From positions 1-36,478 of the forward strand of contig JBMZCV010000027.1 of the NCBI GenBank assembly GCA_049613665.1: a DNA stretch of 36,478 nt, read 5' to 3'. Below, in pieces: positions 34,563 through 36,478 of the stretch (positions are counted from its first letter, which is position 1; every line of letters starts with the position of its first letter). The stretch is from JBMZCV01 sp049613665. GTDB lineage: Bacteria; Bacteroidota; Bacteroidia; Chitinophagales; UBA2359. The translations under genes were made by a program, and so were the position numbers. The notes under the pieces are model-generated. The model was not told the origin of the DNA, ran no database searches, and saw only the letters and a program-made list of their open reading frames with translations.

Positions 34563-34605
34563 AATAGCCTACAAATATCAATTATTTGTAGGCTATTATT
34601 ATTTT
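34563..34605. terminator. Bidirectional rho-independent terminator
   Basis: AATAGCCTACAAATA pairs perfectly with TATTTGTAGGCTATT around the loop TCAAT, followed by ATTATTTTTTTT. It lies between two convergent genes and has A-runs on the other side. Confidence 0.95.
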
Positions 34606-34618
34606 TTTTGTTATAAAA

Positions 34619-35614
34619 CTAAAACAAACCACCTTTTTTCAATTCGAAAGATGTATTTCCAATAATATAATTTTGATTATACAATTCCGCAGTATAAACT
34701 CCTTGAATAAAAGGCGAATTTTGCTCCCAATAAATGCAATAACTTTCATCTTTGCCCTTATAAGGTACTTGAGCTTTCGTTGTATATTTCATCTCTTCAT
34801 TTGTTTCAGCAGTCGTAAAAACTCCTGAACCCAATGCCTGAACCGACAAAATATTACCTTCTGGACTTGTGATACTCAGCAAAATTTCTTTCGGTTCTAA
34901 AGAGGCTACGGCATTTTCCAACATATCGAAGCAAATACGCAATTTATCTGCTTTTTTATAGCTTGTTGTCTCTACTTCCTTACCATTTTTTTTGTAAAAT
35001 ACTGCATGTCCAGCAATGTCTGTTACTTGCATCACAGCAGCTCGATTTACTTTAGCATCAAGTATAGACTTTTCTTCCGCCAAATTCATTTTTTCGCTTA
35101 TCAAAGTCGATTTTTCTGTTAGCAGGCTTTCTTTTTCGGTTTGCAGCTTAGAAATACTTTCAGATTGTTGCGTTACATTTGTTTTCAAATTAGTATTTTC
35201 TGCTGTCAATTGCCTATTTTGATATTCCAAATTGGCAATTTGTTGCTTATAATCAGCACTTGTTATCCGTAGAGAAGCCAACAAATTTTTTGCCTGCGAC
35301 AGTTCGCCTTTAGTAGCTCTACCTTTTCTCAACAAACGCTCAATTTCGCCTTTTTGCTCATCAATTTGTATTTGTATTTCTGCCAAAGTGCTGTCTTTTT
35401 CAGCATTTTCAATTTTATAGCTGTCCAACTCTTCTAGCACCGTGTTATACTCGTCTTGAAGGTCTTGCTTTTCTTCTTCTAGAAGTGTTTTTACATCCTT
35501 GCCTTCTTGCTTTAATACTTGGTTGCTATAAAATAGAATTCCATTAACAATTAATAACAATAAAATTAAGGCAATAAAAATAGGCGTTTTAGACATTGAT
35601 TGTGTTTCCGACAT
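34619..35614 (-). CDS. Membrane-anchored coiled-coil protein of unknown function
   Basis: This 331-residue protein has a short N-terminus, one transmembrane helix (residues about 11-30, IFIALILLLLIVNGILFY) and a long coiled coil (about 35-195) rich in Glu, Lys, Gln and Leu. A roughly 130-residue globular C-terminal domain is predicted to be beta-rich (HAVFYKKNGKEVETTSYKKA ... LLSITSPEGNIL ... QGVYTAELYNQNYIIG). With one helix the C-terminal domain should be periplasmic. I do not recognise the C-terminal domain beyond a resemblance to Bacteroidota proteins of unknown function. Automatic labels such as SMC or chromosome segregation would reflect only the coiled coil. An alternative start is Met7 (MSKTPIF). 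It lies 147 bases downstream of the thioredoxin-like gene on the same strand. Confidence 0.8.
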   Translation of the reverse strand: MSETQSMSKTPIFIALILLLLIVNGILFYSNQVLKQEGKDVKTLLEEEKQDLQDEYNTVLEELDSYKIENAEKDSTLAEIQIQIDEQKGEIERLLRKGRATKGELSQAKNLLASLRITSADYKQQIANLEYQNRQLTAENTNLKTNVTQQSESISKLQTEKESLLTEKSTLISEKMNLAEEKSILDAKVNRAAVMQVTDIAGHAVFYKKNGKEVETTSYKKADKLRICFDMLENAVASLEPKEILLSITSPEGNILSVQALGSGVFTTAETNEEMKYTTKAQVPYKGKDESYCIYWEQNSPFIQGVYTAELYNQNYIIGNTSFELKKGGLF

Positions 35615-35670
35615 ATTAAATTTTGTGTATGATTTAGAGTGATATTTTCAAAAGTTTTTAACATAAAAAA

Positions 35671-35740
35671 GTAACTATTTAGCACTAGCAATTTTGGGCT
35701 AAAAAATAGAAAAATGCTATCTCAAAAAAAGATACACAGC
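35671..35740 (+). repeat. Dispersed intergenic repeat, family S, copy 4
   Basis: It reads GTAACTATTTAGCACTAGCA, ATTTTGGGCTAAAAAA, TATCTCAAAAAAAGATACAC. It is colinear with 4751-4830. Its second half can fold into an imperfect AATGCT-ATCT / AGAT-AGCATT hairpin, which may act as a weak terminator for the thioredoxin-like gene. Confidence 0.6.
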
Positions 35741-35761
35741 ATTCCTACTGCTTTAATAAAC

Positions 35762-36430
35762 TTAAATTTTTTGAGTTCGTTTAATAGAGCAACCAATTGA
35801 TTTTGTGATAGAAGGGTCAATCGTTTCGCCTTTTACCATTTTGTTTACTGCATTTTTAATATAAAAATTCTCTACTTTCTTAGGCTCTTTCATATTATCA
35901 TCAATAGCACCTTTATATACCAGCTTCAAATCTTTGTCAAACAAAAATAATTCTGGTGTGCGAGTTGCTCCAATAGCATCTGCTAGTTGGTGGTTTTTGT
36001 CTATCAAATATGGAAAGTTATATTTTTGCTCATCAGCATGTTTTTTCATTGCTTCTGCCGAGTCGACACCTTCACGCTGTTTTTCATTAGGGTTCACAAC
36101 CAACATTCCAACATCTTGCAACTGACAGTATTTGGCAATTTCTGGATAACGGTCTTCCCATGCCACTACATAAGGGCAAGTATTGCACGAAAACATCAGC
36201 AACAACCCATTTTTTCGTTTTACCTCATTTATAGTCAAGGATTTGCCCGAAGCATCTTGCATTTTTAGGTCAGTCATAGGGAGTTCCTTGCCCAACTCAA
36301 GCTGCACTAAGTTTTTTTGTTCACTTGGCTTTTTAGCTTTCTGCTTTTCAGCCGTTTTGGTTGCCAATTTTGTCGTATTTTTGTTATCTGTCGTTTGTGT
36401 TTGATTGCAAGCTGTAACCGCAAAAAACAA
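35762..36430 (-). CDS. Thioredoxin/redoxin-family lipoprotein, 5' end uncertain
   Basis: About 222 residues are readable. LLFFAVTAC near the start looks like the end of a lipoprotein signal peptide with Cys as the acylation site, followed by a Lys/Thr/Gln linker. The redoxin domain has MFSCNTCPYVVAWEDRYPEI (CxxC, Cys82 and Cys85 counted from the TTG), KHADEQKYNFPYLIDKN, and the conserved TPELFLFD cis-Pro region. It is probably a periplasm-facing thiol-disulfide protein. The only starts in frame are a TTG at 36430, which leaves too short a signal peptide, and an ATG at 36454, which is followed by ACT and two TAA codons. The 5' end therefore looks frameshifted, mutated or misread. Confidence 0.75.
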   Translation of the reverse strand: MFFAVTACNQTQTTDNKNTTKLATKTAEKQKAKKPSEQKNLVQLELGKELPMTDLKMQDASGKSLTINEVKRKNGLLLMFSCNTCPYVVAWEDRYPEIAKYCQLQDVGMLVVNPNEKQREGVDSAEAMKKHADEQKYNFPYLIDKNHQLADAIGATRTPELFLFDKDLKLVYKGAIDDNMKEPKKVENFYIKNAVNKMVKGETIDPSITKSIGCSIKRTQKI

Positions 36431-36478
36431 TAGACCTGTTACTTATTAAGTCATTTTGTTTGTTTTGTGTTATTAAAC

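Noticed and set aside
34619..35614. SMC-type chromosome segregation protein
   Set aside because: The resemblance is limited to the coiled coil. There are no Walker motifs, and the protein has an N-terminal membrane helix.

Overview
The window is AT-rich bacterial DNA that I assign to the phylum Bacteroidota. The evidence is two very large exported proteins with type IX secretion system (T9SS) C-terminal sorting domains, a CarboxypepD_reg-like/beta-barrel outer-membrane protein, a single RelA/SpoT-type (p)ppGpp enzyme, an absence of clear Shine-Dalgarno sites, and TAnnTTTG-like promoter boxes. A gliding or surface-adhesive marine or freshwater member (Cytophagales/Saprospirales-like) is plausible, but I cannot name a genus. 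I saw no rRNA, tRNA, CRISPR array or transposase gene.

Layout. 1-2.6 kb: an outer-membrane beta-barrel receptor. 2.7-4.4 kb (minus strand): tatC followed by a CPBP-family membrane protease. 5.2-9.2 kb: a 1361-residue T9SS-exported protein with five Cys-containing repeats. 9.3-13.0 kb (minus): a compact four-gene cluster of a short SWIM zinc-finger protein, an SMC/ABC-like AAA ATPase, an RloB-family protein and a 375-residue unknown. I recall the last as a usual neighbour of SWIM proteins. The ATPase-RloB pair looks like a defence module sitting inside that pair. 13.1-16.2 kb (minus): rhomboid protease and the Rel/SpoT stringent-response enzyme. 17.1-31.9 kb: one 4934-residue T9SS-exported, SprB-like giant protein. 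It has 13 SprB-like modules, then about 35 tandem four-cysteine modules, then an SdrD-B-like domain, a fibronectin-like domain and a sorting domain. 32.3-33.2 kb: an arsenosugar-type arsenite methyltransferase (ArsM) with no other ars gene beside it. 33.4-33.65 kb: a 222-bp non-autonomous mobile element (MITE) with perfect 12-bp terminal inverted repeats and a 9-bp target duplication. 33.9-36.4 kb: a WG-repeat protein, a membrane-anchored coiled-coil protein and a thioredoxin-like lipoprotein whose 5' end looks damaged.

Two dispersed intergenic repeat families recur across the window. Both occur in the long leader regions of the two exported giants. The most unusual protein-level signal is composition: the exported parts of both giants are almost devoid of Lys and Arg. 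There are 782 consecutive residues without either in the smaller protein. In the larger there are runs of 821 and 918 residues separated by a single Lys. The signal peptides, the C-terminal domains and the neighbouring housekeeping proteins have normal composition.
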